DNA from: Impatiens glandulifera
Taxonomy: Eukaryota; Streptophyta; Magnoliopsida; Ericales; Balsaminaceae
DNA length: 64,000 nucleotides
NCBI RefSeq assembly: GCF_907164915.1
Contig: NC_061863.1
Span: 44,303,382-44,367,381, forward strand
Direction of reading: 5' to 3'
The notes beneath the pieces were generated by a model, which did not search any database, was not told the origin of the DNA, and was given only the letters and a program-made list of their open reading frames with translations. Shown here piece after piece: positions 1-11,056 of this stretch (positions are counted from its first letter, which is position 1; each line of letters begins with the position of its first letter). A program made the position numbers and the translations under genes.

Positions 1-985
1 ACTATCTGATATAACTTCACCTTTCAGTATTTGAATATTTCTCAATTGTACTTGTCAATTTATAGTTATTAGATGTGTTGTAAAATGTAATCTAAATGAA
101 AATGAAACTGAAAAAATAATAAGTCAATAATATTTAAATGGGAACTAAAAATAACACAACATATTAACAGATCAAGTTGACATTAGGGGTACTAAATTGA
201 ATTATAAATTTGATTTTTTATATAATGTATTTTTATGTATTTAAGAATAAAATAAAATGAAAAGAATTTTTTTTGTCAACCTTTATATCTATACCACGGG
301 CTCAAATCATCTGACCCATGTTTTGTTCCACTCTGTTTCAAAACACCAAAACGACATAGTTTTAATTAACGTCAAACTTTTAACTCCGTTTCTTTTTACT
401 TTACTTCTTACTGCTTTCTTTTTATTTCATTTATATCTCTCTTTTGTTGATCTATCAGCCCCAATTAGCATCTCTCTTGTTGATCTATCAGCCCTTATTA
501 GCAACAGAGATATCAAAAGACCAGAGATCCCATCTTCAAAATCTCTAGTAAAGTCTTATGAAGTTCAAGATTTTCAGGTTAATGTAGGTGAAATCCTAAA
601 GTATTTTGGGGTTGAATACGTCTTCACGAGTTAAGCCACGGGTAAATCTTGTTTTCAGTAAAATTTAGGGTTTATTTTTTTTAAAATTAGAGTTTATCAT
701 CTTAAACGAAATTTGATAGGTTAAAATTAAGAACTCTGAATACTATTGTACAAAAAGAATCTGGTTATTCCAATTTTTTCATTTGTCCGGTGATAACCGA
801 CTAGTTTCCAATTTTTTATTATTACCTCAATGAGGCCTTGTAATATTTGATGATTCCACCATTCTCGCGGTATCTATCACCCTAAAGGATTCCCCCATTC
901 CCGAGATTGTAGGTAGTTAATTCCAACTTATACGTGATATTTAAATGATTATATAAATTTTAACAAATGTCGTTTCATTGTTACT
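1..985. other. AT-rich spacer with no supported gene
   Basis: No convincing gene is seen. A 125-codon open frame at 257-634 on the plus strand has no family motif and a composition like its surroundings, so I do not call it a gene. It contains a short direct duplication at about 438-503 (two copies built on GTTGATCTATCAGCCC). The stretch may be the upstream part of the CACTA-like element that follows, but no terminal repeat was found. Confidence 0.5.
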
Positions 986-2351
986 TTGTAGGGTCTTCAT
1001 CGAGGACGGGACGGGGGAAGAACAAAAACACAGTTCTTAGGAAACTGGCAATTGGGGAGAAGATGGGCTTGGAGTTCAGGGAGATCGATGGAAAGCCCAT
1101 ATGCGATAACGCCTACTAAGGTACATATGGACAACATTGTCTGGAATCCCGGGGTGGTGCCACATCGTTTAAAACATTGGTATAATTTGTCACATTCTTA
1201 TTTAAACCATATATGGTAGTCCATCTCCGTGAGTTTGATATTTTTTAACGTGTTATCTTATAATTTGAAACTTTCATAATTCTAAAATTTGTTGTTATTT
1301 TTCAGGATCCTTTCAGATCAACAATAGTCAATCTCATTGACTCTTACAGAGATAGGGTGATGCCACAAGTGAAGAAATCATGGGATAGGTGGAGATATAC
1401 GAACAAGAAAAAATACATCGAACCACATAATGACGACGGGGAGAGAATCAGACTAAACCCTCCTCCTGAATTCGACTTCGAAGATTAGAATTATCTCTTT
1501 GACCATCACTACTTCACAACTGAATTTAAGGTATAGTAGTCATTTATAATTCATTATATGTTTAATCGACTATTAACTAACAACTATAACTATCTTATAA
1601 TTGTAGAAAGAAGTACGACCAACGCCGGCAACAAGTCGAAATTGGTATACCCCAGCACACCGGTAGTAAACCATTTTCGCAAATGTATCGACATATGGTA
1701 AGTTTTAGTAGGAATATTAAATTTTCAAAATATCTAACAAATTTTATGTTATTTGTACAGGAGAAGGAGAATGGACACGTCCCTAGTTGTGCAGACTTCT
1801 TCCTACATACGCATATAAAGAGAGCGACCGTCGAGGATCTGACTCTCGTGCCTTCTCCGCATGGTGAGCAGGTCGTGGTAAGTTGTAATTCTTTCTATCG
1901 TTTTAGTTTGCATGTCTAAGTTTAAAATTACTAACAATTTTTTAAATGATTATAAACTATGATGTGCGAGCGACCACAAGCAAACTCTGATATGTCGTTG
2001 TTTGACGTGTATGAGGCTGCTTTAGGACCACAGGCACACTAGAGGGTGACCAGGATAGGATCAGGAATACATCCAATGCACTTTAGACCTGATCAATGGG
2101 GAAGTTCTTCCTCGAGAGTCAACAACTCACGCGTGTCACAATGTCAACTAACGAAAACGTTGGTCGAGGAGAACAGGAACATGCAAGTACGGATGGAGGA
2201 GATGAAGGAGATACGCACACAACAGGATTGTGAAATGGAAGAGATGTGCACGATGATTCGTTCACAAAAGAGGCTATGCATTCACAACAAGAGGCTATAT
2301 AGACGCTTATGTCTAGGATTCCCCCTCCTCCTCCCAATCAATAGTTATTGA
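986..2351 (+). pseudogene. Relic of a CACTA (Ptta/En/Spm) transposon gene
   Basis: Split, stop-containing reading frames run along the plus strand. Recognisable blocks are a tryptophan/tyrosine-rich segment at about 1320-1480 (VKKSWDRWRYTNKKKY), a segment near 1765-1830 ending in FFLHTHIKRA, then FDVYEAALG near 2000, an RIGSGIHPMHF-type segment near 2050 and a charged, probably coiled-coil tail to 2351. This order resembles the plant transposase family called Ptta/En/Spm (Transposase_24), which often shows an 'LFxxTHxKK' block, a 'D(V/L)Y..(A/V)LG' block and a coiled-coil end. Candidate intron boundaries (tgcag and gtaag types) separate the blocks. Stops such as TAG at 2041 and the missing N-terminal part suggest a dead gene. 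The family call rests on motif memory and the exon limits are approximate. The palindromic repeats downstream fit a CACTA subterminal region. Confidence 0.5.
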
Positions 2352-2503
2352 CACATGATTTGAGATTTTTGTATTAATACGATTTAAGATTTTTGTTGAA
2401 ACTTGGAATTGATTTTTATTTATGAATGGTCTTTTTTTCTAATAGTAGTACAACATATGAAACATGTAAAATTCAGAAAAATTCTAAAAACTCGAGAGGA
2501 AGT

Positions 2504-2996
2504 ATTATCAACGTCGGCGTTAGGGGAGCGTCGTTGTTGATAAAGAACAATATTAATGTCGGCGTTAGGTGAATGCCGGCGTTAATAAGAGAAACATAAA
2601 TTTTACAAAAAAAACTGAGAGCAAGCATTATCAACATCGGCATTAGGGCAGAGCCGGTGTCGATAAAGAACGATATTAACGTCGACGTTGGGGAGAGCCG
2701 ACGTTGATAAAGAATGATATCAACGTCGGCGTTGGGGAGAGTCTACGTTGATAAAGAATGATAACCTACCCTTGGGAGGGGAACAACAGCTAGAAACGGC
2801 TGCTAATACCCCGTAGGCTGAGGAGCAAAAGGAGGAATCCGCCCGAGGAGGGGCTCAGTGTTGGGGAGAATCGACGTTGATAAAGAATGATTTCAACGTC
2901 GGCGTTGTGGAGAGCAGACGTTGATAAAGAATGATATCAACGTCGACGTTGGGAAGAGTTGACGTTGATAAAGAATGATATCAACGTGGTCGTTGG
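2504..2996. repeat. Tandem array of about 44-bp palindromic units
   Basis: About eight units of roughly 44 bp follow each other. Each is built from TATCAACGTC, GGCGTTGGGGAGAG and GACGTTGATA joined by AAAGAATGA. TATCAACGTC and GACGTTGATA are exact reverse complements, so every unit can fold into a hairpin, as can the joint between units. The first units (2504-2690) are more diverged than the later ones. Repeats of this ACGTCGGCGTT type are common near the ends of plant CACTA elements. No clean CACTA terminus was found, though 2438-2456 (a T-run then CTAATAGTAGT) is vaguely similar to one. Confidence 0.75.
2763..2856 (+). pseudogene. 94-bp fragment of plastid 16S rDNA (NUPT)
   Basis: The sequence from AACCTACCCTTGGGAGGGGA to CCCGAGGAGGGGCTC matches, from memory, the conserved region of chloroplast 16S rRNA after the first third of the gene (CTGCTAATACCCCGTAGGCTG is diagnostic). 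It replaces the start of one unit of the palindromic array. I see two differences from the plastid sequence I remember, G to A in both cases (CCTACCC for CCTGCCC, AGCTAGAAA for AGCTGGAAA). It is far too short to be an rRNA gene and is best read as nuclear DNA of plastid origin captured during a break repair. Confidence 0.85.
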
Positions 2997-3347
2997 GGGT
3001 AGGATGGTCGCATTCTCCGCCCCGATATGCCTCATTATCATATCTAGGTGTATTTGGTGGCATTTTGAACATTTATGATAATTTTATCATTTGGCACGAA
3101 TATTAAATAAAAAAAATTATAAAAAAAAATTAATTAAGTGATCAAAAGAATTGAGAATTTTATTTACAATATTTATGATTTTGAAAGCTTAACTCAGCCA
3201 CATTTTAATAAGAAAGTGTCAAATGTTAGGAAACTAAATCTCAGTGTCAAATCGTATAAACTATGATAGTTTGAGGTCCGACTTGATTATTATTCTAACC
3301 ATTCTTCCATTTCCGCGTAAAAATAAACACTAGATAGACGGAGCAAG

Positions 3348-3956
3348 GTGGTTTCCGGCGAAGTGAAAAAGATGAACGGCGGAAGGAGGGGGAAGAAAAC
3401 CCTAAATTCGAACGATGAAGTGGAGATGCTTCTACGAGCAACAGAGGATGAATTACTTCTAAATCTAAGTGTAGATTCTCACATGTCCAATGTTTCTCCT
3501 TCCTATCTCGATTCAGATCTCGATCGCCGCTTTCAAACCCTAAAATCCTCCCCCGCCAAAAGATCTCCGGCGCCGGCCACGGTCTCAAAGGCACAAACTT
3601 CACAGCCGCTTCCGACAACTGCTACGGGTACTGATAATAAGAAGAGAGACGATAGTAGTATCACCTACGACGATCTCCTTTCAAGATTCGCAAATCTGAA
3701 GGGATCTGCCCCTGTTCCTGCTTCTGTATCATCGTCGGCTGATTTGAATTGTAAAACCAACGGAAGTGATGAGGATGAAGTTGAGAAGGTGATTCAGTGG
3801 GCGATTGATGCTGCTCGACTTGATCCTTCTCCTCCTTCGGATTCTGAGGATGAAGATGACAATGAGGAAATTGTTACCGACGAGGAGGATACAGATGAAG
3901 ATGATATTAAAAAGAAAAAGATAAACAGTAAGGGAAAAAAGAAAATCCAAAGATGA
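3348..3956 (+). CDS. Acidic plant protein of unknown function, two MIM-like motifs
   Basis: Open frame of 202 codons. Translation may start at 3348 or at the second ATG at 3372 (MNGGRRGKK); the second has the better context (AAGATGAACG) but neither is proven. The middle is Ser/Pro/Thr-rich, residues about 160-185 are almost entirely Asp/Glu/Ser, and the C-terminus is Lys-rich (KKKKINSKGKKKIQR), so it probably acts in the nucleus or binds basic partners. Two segments, DSDLDRRFQTLK (55-66) and DDLLSRFANLKG (109-119 region), fit the LxxRxxxLK pattern of type-1 MIT-interacting motifs, as used by ESCRT-III and its regulators; that link is inference. A likely 3'UTR intron runs from GTAAGATG near 3992 to the TTCAG near 4173, and transcription may end near 4440. 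The gene looks intact and is the only host gene between the CACTA relic and the MULEs. Confidence 0.7.
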   Translation: MVSGEVKKMNGGRRGKKTLNSNDEVEMLLRATEDELLLNLSVDSHMSNVSPSYLDSDLDRRFQTLKSSPAKRSPAPATVSKAQTSQPLPTTATGTDNKKRDDSSITYDDLLSRFANLKGSAPVPASVSSSADLNCKTNGSDEDEVEKVIQWAIDAARLDPSPPSDSEDEDDNEEIVTDEEDTDEDDIKKKKINSKGKKKIQR

Positions 3957-4445
3957 TAAGATTGATCATTGATTACCTCCCACCATTTCCTGGTAAGATG
4001 TTCTTAAGTAATTTTCATTGGGGCTGTGTAGTATATATTATTAATATTGGTGTGTTCTTGAGATTCATGCATTATGATCAATGTTGGAAAGCTGGGTATA
4101 CTTATTTATACTGTGAATTGAAAAATATGGTTGAAATGAATCATCAATCTCTCTTTTCTTTTCTGATCTTCAGCTTCTCAAGATGAATTGACATTTTGTA
4201 TCCTAAATGTTGTAAAACTTACAGCAGCTGTTCAGTTTTGCCAATTGGCCATCATTTTCTTTCGCATGTTGAGATCAAATTTGATTTGGACATATAGAGG
4301 ATTGGTATCAAGTTATATGACTTGGAATCATCATATGCCTATGCTTCAGCCAAAAAAAAAGAAAGAACAGAGAAAATATTATCAGCATGGAGCATCATAC
4401 TCATTTGAAAACACTTTTTGTTGTTGTTTATGAACATAGATTGTA

Positions 4446-4664
4446 ATGAATTCTTAAATTTGTAAGAGATTCATTTTTAAATATGAATATATGTTTAGAT
4501 TAAGGATAAAAATTATAATCCGATCTATTGTTTCTGATCATAATTGTTCCATTTGAGGCGGTTTTTTCCCGGTTTGACCTAGGAGTTGACCGGGAATCCG
4601 GGATTTTTTGATTTCGTCAAATAACACTGATAAACACAATTAATATATATCATCGTCAATATGT
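4446..4664. other. Short spacer before MULE1
   Basis: AT-rich sequence with a GC-rich patch (GGTTTGACCTAGGAGTTGACC) near 4570; no gene or clear repeat boundary seen. Confidence 0.4.
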
Positions 4665-5370
4665 TTATGTTTAGGGAAAATTGCCTAGATGGCCCTTTAA
4701 TTATTTTGATTACTTATTTTAGTCCTTAAATTATTTTTAAACGTCCTTCAAATTTTCAAAAAGGTCATTAATGGCCCTTTTGTTAATTTTTTTCGTTAAC
4801 ATAACGATTTTAACTAAAAGTCATCTAACTATTCTAATAGTTGACTTTTGATCATCCAATTATTTTAAACCCTTCAATTATTTCTTCCCAAAACTATTAA
4901 AATATTTACTCCTGACTTTTTCTATTTTGTTATGGAGTAATTTATATTATCTTATGAATAAATTTGAAGATAGTTGGCTCTGTTGCAATTTATCAATATT
5001 TTTTTTACAAATATTGTTAGATTATAATAGAGTATTAATTGCAACTTCCTATTTATTTATTTTTTTGCTTTATACACTAATAATGTTCATTAAAAAATAG
5101 TAAAAAAAACATCAATAATCATTTTTTACCTAATGCATTTAAAAAGACAAAAAAATATAGTTAAAAATATAATAGAGCAGTCAGTTAAAAAGACAAAATA
5201 TTTGCTTTTGTAGTTTATAACATTCATGTATTAAGCTTTAAAATAGTGATTTTTTCATCGTCTGTTTTATCCTTTACTTTTGACTAGTCATTGTAGTTAA
5301 AAAGACAAAAGATCTACCATATAATGTACAAATCTACTTACATATTGGTTATCTACCTTATTAATGCTCA

Positions 5371-6440
5371 TCAATCCTCTATTTGCATCTTGCAAGTTTT
5401 AACATTGTAACCTGAGTTTCCACACTTCTTATAGTTTATCAGTTTATGACAATATACCTCTTCATCATATAATCCGAAATTGCTATGAAGTACATCATCA
5501 ATCATGTTTCCATCTAACACTTTAGTAAAAGTGTGATCAAGCCTTACCTTTGGCATATATTCATGATCAACACGTGGTTCTTTATTTTTTTTTACCATTC
5601 ATTTTTTTTATTTCACACTCTAATGGGCCACTACCCTGAACTTGAGTTACTATTTCAGTTGGCTGGGTATACCTATTGTAGTAACATCTTCACTCTCTTG
5701 TTTTCTTTCTGTGTCTTCATTTGAGTTACGTTCGAACATATCATCATCATTGCAATAAAGTTCTCTTTTTGAAAAGTTGTCACGCTTTGCATCTTCATTA
5801 CTTGTATCATCACCATTTGCATCATCGCTATTTTCCTCAACAATGTTTGAGTTTTCCAATCACGGTTTTCATTATCATTCTCATCTTCCTCGTGTACTTC
5901 TTCTTGTATAGTACTACTTAAGCCTTGGGTACCTTTTCTTACTGAAATTGTTGCAATACCCCTTGAGCCTTGTGCATTCTTTATTACTGAAATTGTTGTA
6001 ATACCCTTGAGCCTTGTGCACTCCTTTTTACTAGAGTTGCTACAGTACCACTTGAGCCCCTTGTACTCCTTTTTATAGGAGTTGTTGCAGTGCCACTTAG
6101 GCCCTTTGTCATTCTTCTAACTAGAGTTGGTTAGGTTGACAGTTCAATTTCAATCTAACTGTAAACTTCAATCAATCTTCTCTTGTATACCCACGTACAC
6201 ATATTCATAACATCAACATCATTTACAATGTTCATTGGGTTACATTTCAAATGATCGTCTGGTTCCACATACGAAAAGAACATATTACTCTTGTCATACC
6301 CTAGGTCTTTAATTATTGTCTTAATCTCTTGGAAAGACAATTTATCAACATCACAGCATTTAATGTAATCAACATCATTATCAACGTATAATAGTCCATC
6401 TCTTCTTCCTTCATGATAAAGTTTAATGTTGAAAAATTCA
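5371..6440 (-). pseudogene. MULE1 protein relic: PB1-like domain plus zinc knuckle
   Basis: Reading right to left, 6440-6155 encodes a block containing GRRDGLLYVDNDVDYIK, then DKLSFQEIKTIIKDLGYDK, then a conserved YS-ending strand. This order matches the N-terminal PB1-like region found in many plant MULE proteins. An Asp/Glu-rich stretch follows (5859-5650). At 5450-5385 there is a degraded zinc knuckle, KKCGNSGYNVKTCK, where the usual GH is GY. The catalytic MULE and SWIM domains expected between them are missing, and frames are interrupted. The same pieces recur in MULE2 with GHN intact, which supports the reading. Confidence 0.6.
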
Positions 6441-6729
6441 GACTCAAGACCTGTAACCTAATATATACACATTGAAATACTATAAAAGTTAGAAGAGTAT
6501 ATGAATTTTGTAGACTCGATATCAATGCATATCAAATACCTAATAAAAATCTTATATATCACTTTGTACCTATACATACACATTTAGCTCGATTAAAACA
6601 ACACATCCAACATTTAACACAGATTTTAACAACTATCACCTCTCATAAAAATCAAGTACTTACCGTATACTCAATTGGAATCAAAATCACAATTTCTAGG
6701 TCTAATCATCCAAGTTGTTGCTCTGATAC

Positions 6730-7397
6730 TAGGCCTGTAAGAAAATCGATAGAACTGTTGGAACCGGACCGAAGTTAACCGAACCGCATACAAGCCGAAC
6801 CGGTCAAACCGAGAAATCGGCGGTCCGAATAGCTTGAACCGAACCTATTCAGTTCGGTGTGTAGGTTCTTTGGTTGTGGAACCGTGCCACCGACCGAACT
6901 GTCGGTTGTATTTCAACTTAAATGGAGTCACAATTATTTGATTCTTTCCTTCACTCTCGCTCACTCTTCTTCAACTTCAACGCAGTTGATCGGGATTGAA
7001 TGAAGAGGCTCTTCGTCTTCGGGAGAGCAACTGTTAATAGAGATTTGGAGGTTTAGGGCTTGAAGAGGAATTAATTATATGAAGAGATAGAGAATTGATT
7101 TTTCTGATATGATATAGTATATAATATATATATATAACAAGCTTCGGTAGAATCACGTTGGAGTGCATTTTTTGGATTTTGCTTTTGTAATTTGTTTTTG
7201 ATTCAGAATAACTTTAGTTGTTTATATAGAGTAGATTTTTAAACCAAATAAACTGACCGAACTGATTGTCAAACCTATCAAACTGAACCGACTAATAAAC
7301 TGTAACCGACAGTTTGTGATTTAGGCAAATCAACGTCAACGGTTTGGCTGTACATTTTGGTGTATAAACCGACCGATGTGAATCGCTTACAAGCCTA
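6730..7397. mobile_element. 668-bp non-autonomous hAT element
   Basis: Terminal inverted repeats are TAGGCCTGTAAG at the left and CTTACAAGCCTA at the right (11 of 12 match as reverse complements). The 8-bp target duplication TCTGATAC is perfect: 6722-6729 and 7398-7405. Subterminal zones carry many ACCGAAC/AACCGA motifs in both orientations, typical of hAT transposase-binding regions. No coding capacity is seen. It sits inside MULE1. Confidence 0.9.
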
Positions 7398-8324
7398 TCT
7401 GATACTATGAACTTTATCTTTTGTCTATCTTTACCCCTCTAGTAGACCTTTCTCTCACATCGTTCTTAATAACTCAAACATTTATCTCAACTTAGGAATT
7501 CTCTTTACAAAGAATCATGCAAATCTATGGGAAAAAAGAAAGACGGTGTTACGCGGTCAATCTTTAGTCGTAGAAAAGTTTGATGTAAAATCTGTTTTAA
7601 AGAAAATGAGAGTTGAAAATGAGGATTTTAATTAAAGACGGTATCTGTGAGTTGAAAATGACGGTTTTAGTTAGAGACATCTATAATGAAAAAATTGATA
7701 GAAGGGTAAATAATGACTATTTTTGAAAGTTTGAGGATCATTGTTGACCCTTTTGAAAGTTTAAGGGTATTTTGTTTTAAAAAATAATTTGAGTGCTAAA
7801 GATAAGCGAAGTAATTGTGAGGTCACCCAATAATTTGTCCATATATTTATTTATTTATAATAATATGAATTTTTAATATATTATAATACATAGGGGAAAT
7901 TACTTAGGTGGCCCTCAAATTACTTTAATCGTTTACTTTTAGCCCTCGAATTATTTTTTAAAACAAATTATCCTTTAAATTTTTTGAAAGGTCACCATTG
8001 ACCCTTAAACTATCAGAATGGGTCACTAAAGGCCCTTTATTTCAATTTTTTCGTTACAACATAACGTCTCTAATTAAAACCATCATTCTCTTTAGATTTT
8101 ACATATTCTCTACGACCGACCTACCTTCCTAATATCGTCTTTCTTCTTTTACATTGATTTGCATCATTCTTTATAAGGAGAAACCCTAAGTTGCGAGAGA
8201 AGAGTCTTCTATAGAAGCCCTAAGTTGCGATAAATGTTTGAGTTCTTGAGATCGATGCGAGAGAAAGGATCTACTAGAGGGGTAAAGAGAGATATGAGAT
8301 AAACTTCATAATATCAAATCAATA

Positions 8325-8782
8325 TGTCACGGGATGAAATTCGACCCGTGTCGCACTAGGCTAGATCGACGCATATTCTAGCTAGCAAGCCTTTTTACAC
8401 AATGCAAGAAGAACTTGAGAATAAGAATTGTATATTGAATACTTGTTAATTACAATGTAATACATCTAGGGTATTTATAGAACTTACAACGTATTAAATT
8501 AGAAATTGTCTTCTAATTACAATTTAATTACACTAATTTATGATATTTATTTCTTAATTAGAATATCCCTACCTAATTTAGAATATCTCTTGTAATCTCT
8601 TCCTTAATTAATATATATCTTCTAAGCCTTTCCTTAATTAGAATATCTTCTAATCTCTTCCTTAATTAGAAGATTCATTGGGCCTACTTAGGCAACTATG
8701 TCTCCCCTTGAGCTAAGAAGATTAGCGCACTATGAGACCAATACTTTAATGAGACTCGACATTCTTGGATTGGGTCGTGACA
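8325..8782 (-). repeat. 3' LTR of gag-protease element 1
   Basis: Begins TGTCACGGGATG and ends GGGTCGTGACA. It is paired with 11057-11523, with point differences and small indels. It carries short repeats of CTTAATTAGAATATC. Confidence 0.85.
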
Positions 8783-8799
8783 TTCTCCCCCACCTAAGT

Positions 8800-9425
8800 C
8801 GTGGCCATCCTCGGCTCGACCTTGGACTGATATTCTTCAATCTTCTACCTGAATTGACACAAGAGATCATCTCTACCCCAGCAATTCTCAACATCGGATA
8901 GACATTTCCCCCACGCCTCTCAATTTTTAATGGTCCCTCGTATCTGCGCACAAGCCACTTGAGCAAAGATTGTAGAGACTTACATTGATGCGTGAGTAAT
9001 TTCCCTATTCTTTGGTCCTCCTCCTTTAACCCGACTGCACACCTCTTCAAATCTGCCAATTTCTTCATCTCCTTGGTGTCTTCGTCCAAAGATGCCTGAG
9101 CAAGATCTGCTTCCTCTCCTAAGGATTTGGCAAGAGTGAAGGTGGACTGACTTTGACCAACATAACATGTGGTCAAACTTTGTGGAGTTGATGGTTGTGT
9201 GGTATCTTTTGCCTTGAGCCCCTCGAAGGCTTCGACACACCCTATCTGGACTTCCTCGGGTACTTCTTCTTTTCCCTTGGACCCGTCCCCATCATCCATC
9301 TTGGAAAAAGTAGCAAATGTCTCTTTACCACATTTGTGACCTCGGCTGAACCGCATTTCCGAGAACATGCTCATACTCTCTGATTCTCTCCTTGTTTGTA
9401 TCACTCGAGTCTTTCCGTATTCCAA
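8800..9425 (-). pseudogene. Post-protease region with integrase GPF-like tail
   Basis: This frame follows the protease. The first part (to about 9050) is charged, Lys/Glu-rich and not recognised. Near 8965-8900 it reads KWLVRRYEGPLKIERRGG, which resembles the GPY/F module (VRRYEGPF.V.KRVG.VAY) at the C-terminal end of Ty3/gypsy integrases. So an internal deletion seems to have joined protease-side sequence to the very end of pol, removing RT, RNase H and the integrase core. The polypurine tract follows directly. The same arrangement is seen in element 2 at 60.7-60.9 kb. Confidence 0.55.
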
Positions 9426-9852
9426 AATAATTAAAAAAATCAGAATGAGGAACTATGCAAACGCGTACCTGATCGAACCATTGTAGTCTGAACACTACAT
9501 CGTAGTCATCCATAGGGACTAATGTAAATAAGACTGTCACATTCCAGCCTCTGATCCTAGTGTTCACTTTCTTAGCCTCCTCGATTACTAGCTTGGCTGT
9601 TGTACTCACAGACTTTACCGTCCCTCTCGTTGGGTGGATGTGAAGACCCAACGCCTTGGCCACTCCTTCACGCATGAAGTAGTGAGTAGCTTCAGTATTC
9701 AATAGTGCTTTGATGCGCCTTCCCCCGATCAAGGCATCCACAAACATCGAGCCCCTCTTTGTTCCCTTGATCGGTTCCGCAATATTAGCCTTCATAGCAT
9801 TGAGTCTCTTCTTCCTAAGTAGAGGACTCAGTTCCTTTAACTGCTGCACCAT
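9325..9852 (-). pseudogene. Retropepsin-like protease, element 1
   Basis: A 175-codon frame contains the retropepsin core: a FVDALIGGRRIKALLNTEATHYF-like region in which the catalytic D(T/S)G of the family reads NTE, so the active-site Asp is replaced by Asn. Downstream are the hydrophobic strand (WNVTVLFTLVPMDDYDVVF) and the 'DVVFRLQWF' region corresponding to the family's 'D.ILGM.WL'. The loss of Asp predicts an inactive enzyme. It lies between the zinc knuckle and the GPF-like tail. Confidence 0.7.
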
Positions 9853-9859
9853 TTTCTCC

Positions 9860-10670
9860 TTAAAACGGGCACATAAAATTTATGTGATTATGATCACCAC
9901 AAATATAACAGACTCTTGGCTTATCTGATTCGTCGGTTTGCCTCCTTGAGTTGTTGTGTGGATGCCCCTTCTTGGGTGGGCGGTCTCCCCCACCTTTCTC
10001 CTTATCATTTGGGCGGTCTCCCACACCTTCCTCATCATCATCCTTGAGGTTCTTCGGCCTGTCCACAGACACTTTGAGCTTTAACAGTCTTTCTGCAACT
10101 CTAATTGCCTCGGAGACGTTTTGCACCTTAGTCCTTTGCAGCTCCAACTGCGCCTAAGTCTTTAGACATTAACAAACGCGAATAGGGTCTCTTGTTTCGT
10201 TAGACTAGGTAATTCGAGCATCAACTCCTAGAACTCTTTCACATACTCCTTGATGGTCCTGTTGTGCACAAGTTGACTTAGTCGCTTCTTAGCTTCGAAA
10301 TCGTCGTTCTTTGGGAAGAATTGGCGCTTGAACTCGGTCTTGAAGTTTTTCCATGCTTCCATCTTAATGTACCTCGTTCAATATCTACTCCCCGCCTCCT
10401 CCACCACAGTAATGTCATATCTATAAGAAAAAATGGTGTTGTTTCCAACTTGGTACGATCATCGAATATTTTTGATGCCCGAAAGTACCTCTCCATTTTC
10501 CAAAAGAAGTCCTCCACTTCCATTGCACTTCTCGAGCCTTTGAATGGAGTTGACTTGGGAACATTCATCCGATGAGGTGTCGCACCTCTATGCTCCCCTC
10601 CATTCCACCCAATCCGACCTTCCATCGCGTCGAGCCTCCCCATTGTTTCCCTTCGGAGAGTGTCGATCAT
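9860..10670 (-). pseudogene. Ty3/gypsy-type gag, element 1
   Basis: The N-terminal part (10670-10278) carries the gag signature VEDFFWKMERYFRASKIFDD and LWWRRRGVDIERG, typical of the Retrotrans_gag domain (usually 'A..WW......'). A frame change or stop near 10278 separates it from the C-terminal part (10147-9860), where VAERLLKLK is followed by a CCHC zinc knuckle, CYICGDHNHINFMC. Gag would form the particle and bind element RNA. The break predicts a non-functional copy. Confidence 0.75.
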
Positions 10671-11056
10671 CGCATGAGTTTCTACTCAGATTGTCTCAAG
10701 TATTTCCTGTCGGATATCATTAATTGCCCCTTGAACCAATCTCAGCACGTCGTCACGAATGCTACGATTCAAATTATTAATGATCCCCATGACCTCATTC
10801 TCCAAATTCTCACATTTCTCATCCAACACCGTTACTCTCAGTCATCGCGCTAAACACTTCGAGAGCTTCTTGATGCTCGCTCATGCCTTCTTCAAGTCGG
10901 GTCACCCGCGCTTCCATGGCAGCACCTCTTTCAACGGACTTATCCCTCTTGGATCCCTTGTCCTTATGTTGGCCGGTCAAAACCTTAGTGACGGTATTAA
11001 CTGAATCCATCTCTTGTAGCTTGAATGCGGAAGTACAACCTTGATTTGATACCACT

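Larger units (their letters stand above)
4674..7840 (-). mobile_element. MULE1, Mutator-like element
   Basis: The left end starts GGGAAAATTGCCTAGATGGC and the right end, read inward on the other strand, starts GGACAAATTATTGGGTGACC. Both continue into the same 'CCTTTAA...TCAAAAAGGTCA' type of terminal inverted repeat for about 170-200 bp. The flanks TTATGTTTA (4665-4673) and ATATATTTA (7841-7849) match at 7 of 9 bases, as expected of a worn 9-bp Mutator target duplication. The internal gene points left. It is homologous to MULE2 in reverse orientation over almost its whole length outside the guest insertions. A hAT element sits at 6730-7397. The transposase core is absent, so the element is non-autonomous or decayed. 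Confidence 0.8.

Noticed and set aside
257..634. 125-codon open frame
   Set aside because: No family motif, AT-rich composition like the surroundings, internal duplication; likely chance.
2763..2856. Functional 16S rRNA gene
   Set aside because: Only 94 bp, embedded in a tandem repeat, two substitutions; a transferred plastid fragment explains it.
6722..6729. Primer-binding-like GTATCAGAGC on the minus strand beside the hAT element
   Set aside because: The perfect 8-bp hAT duplication explains the position, and no LTR abuts it.
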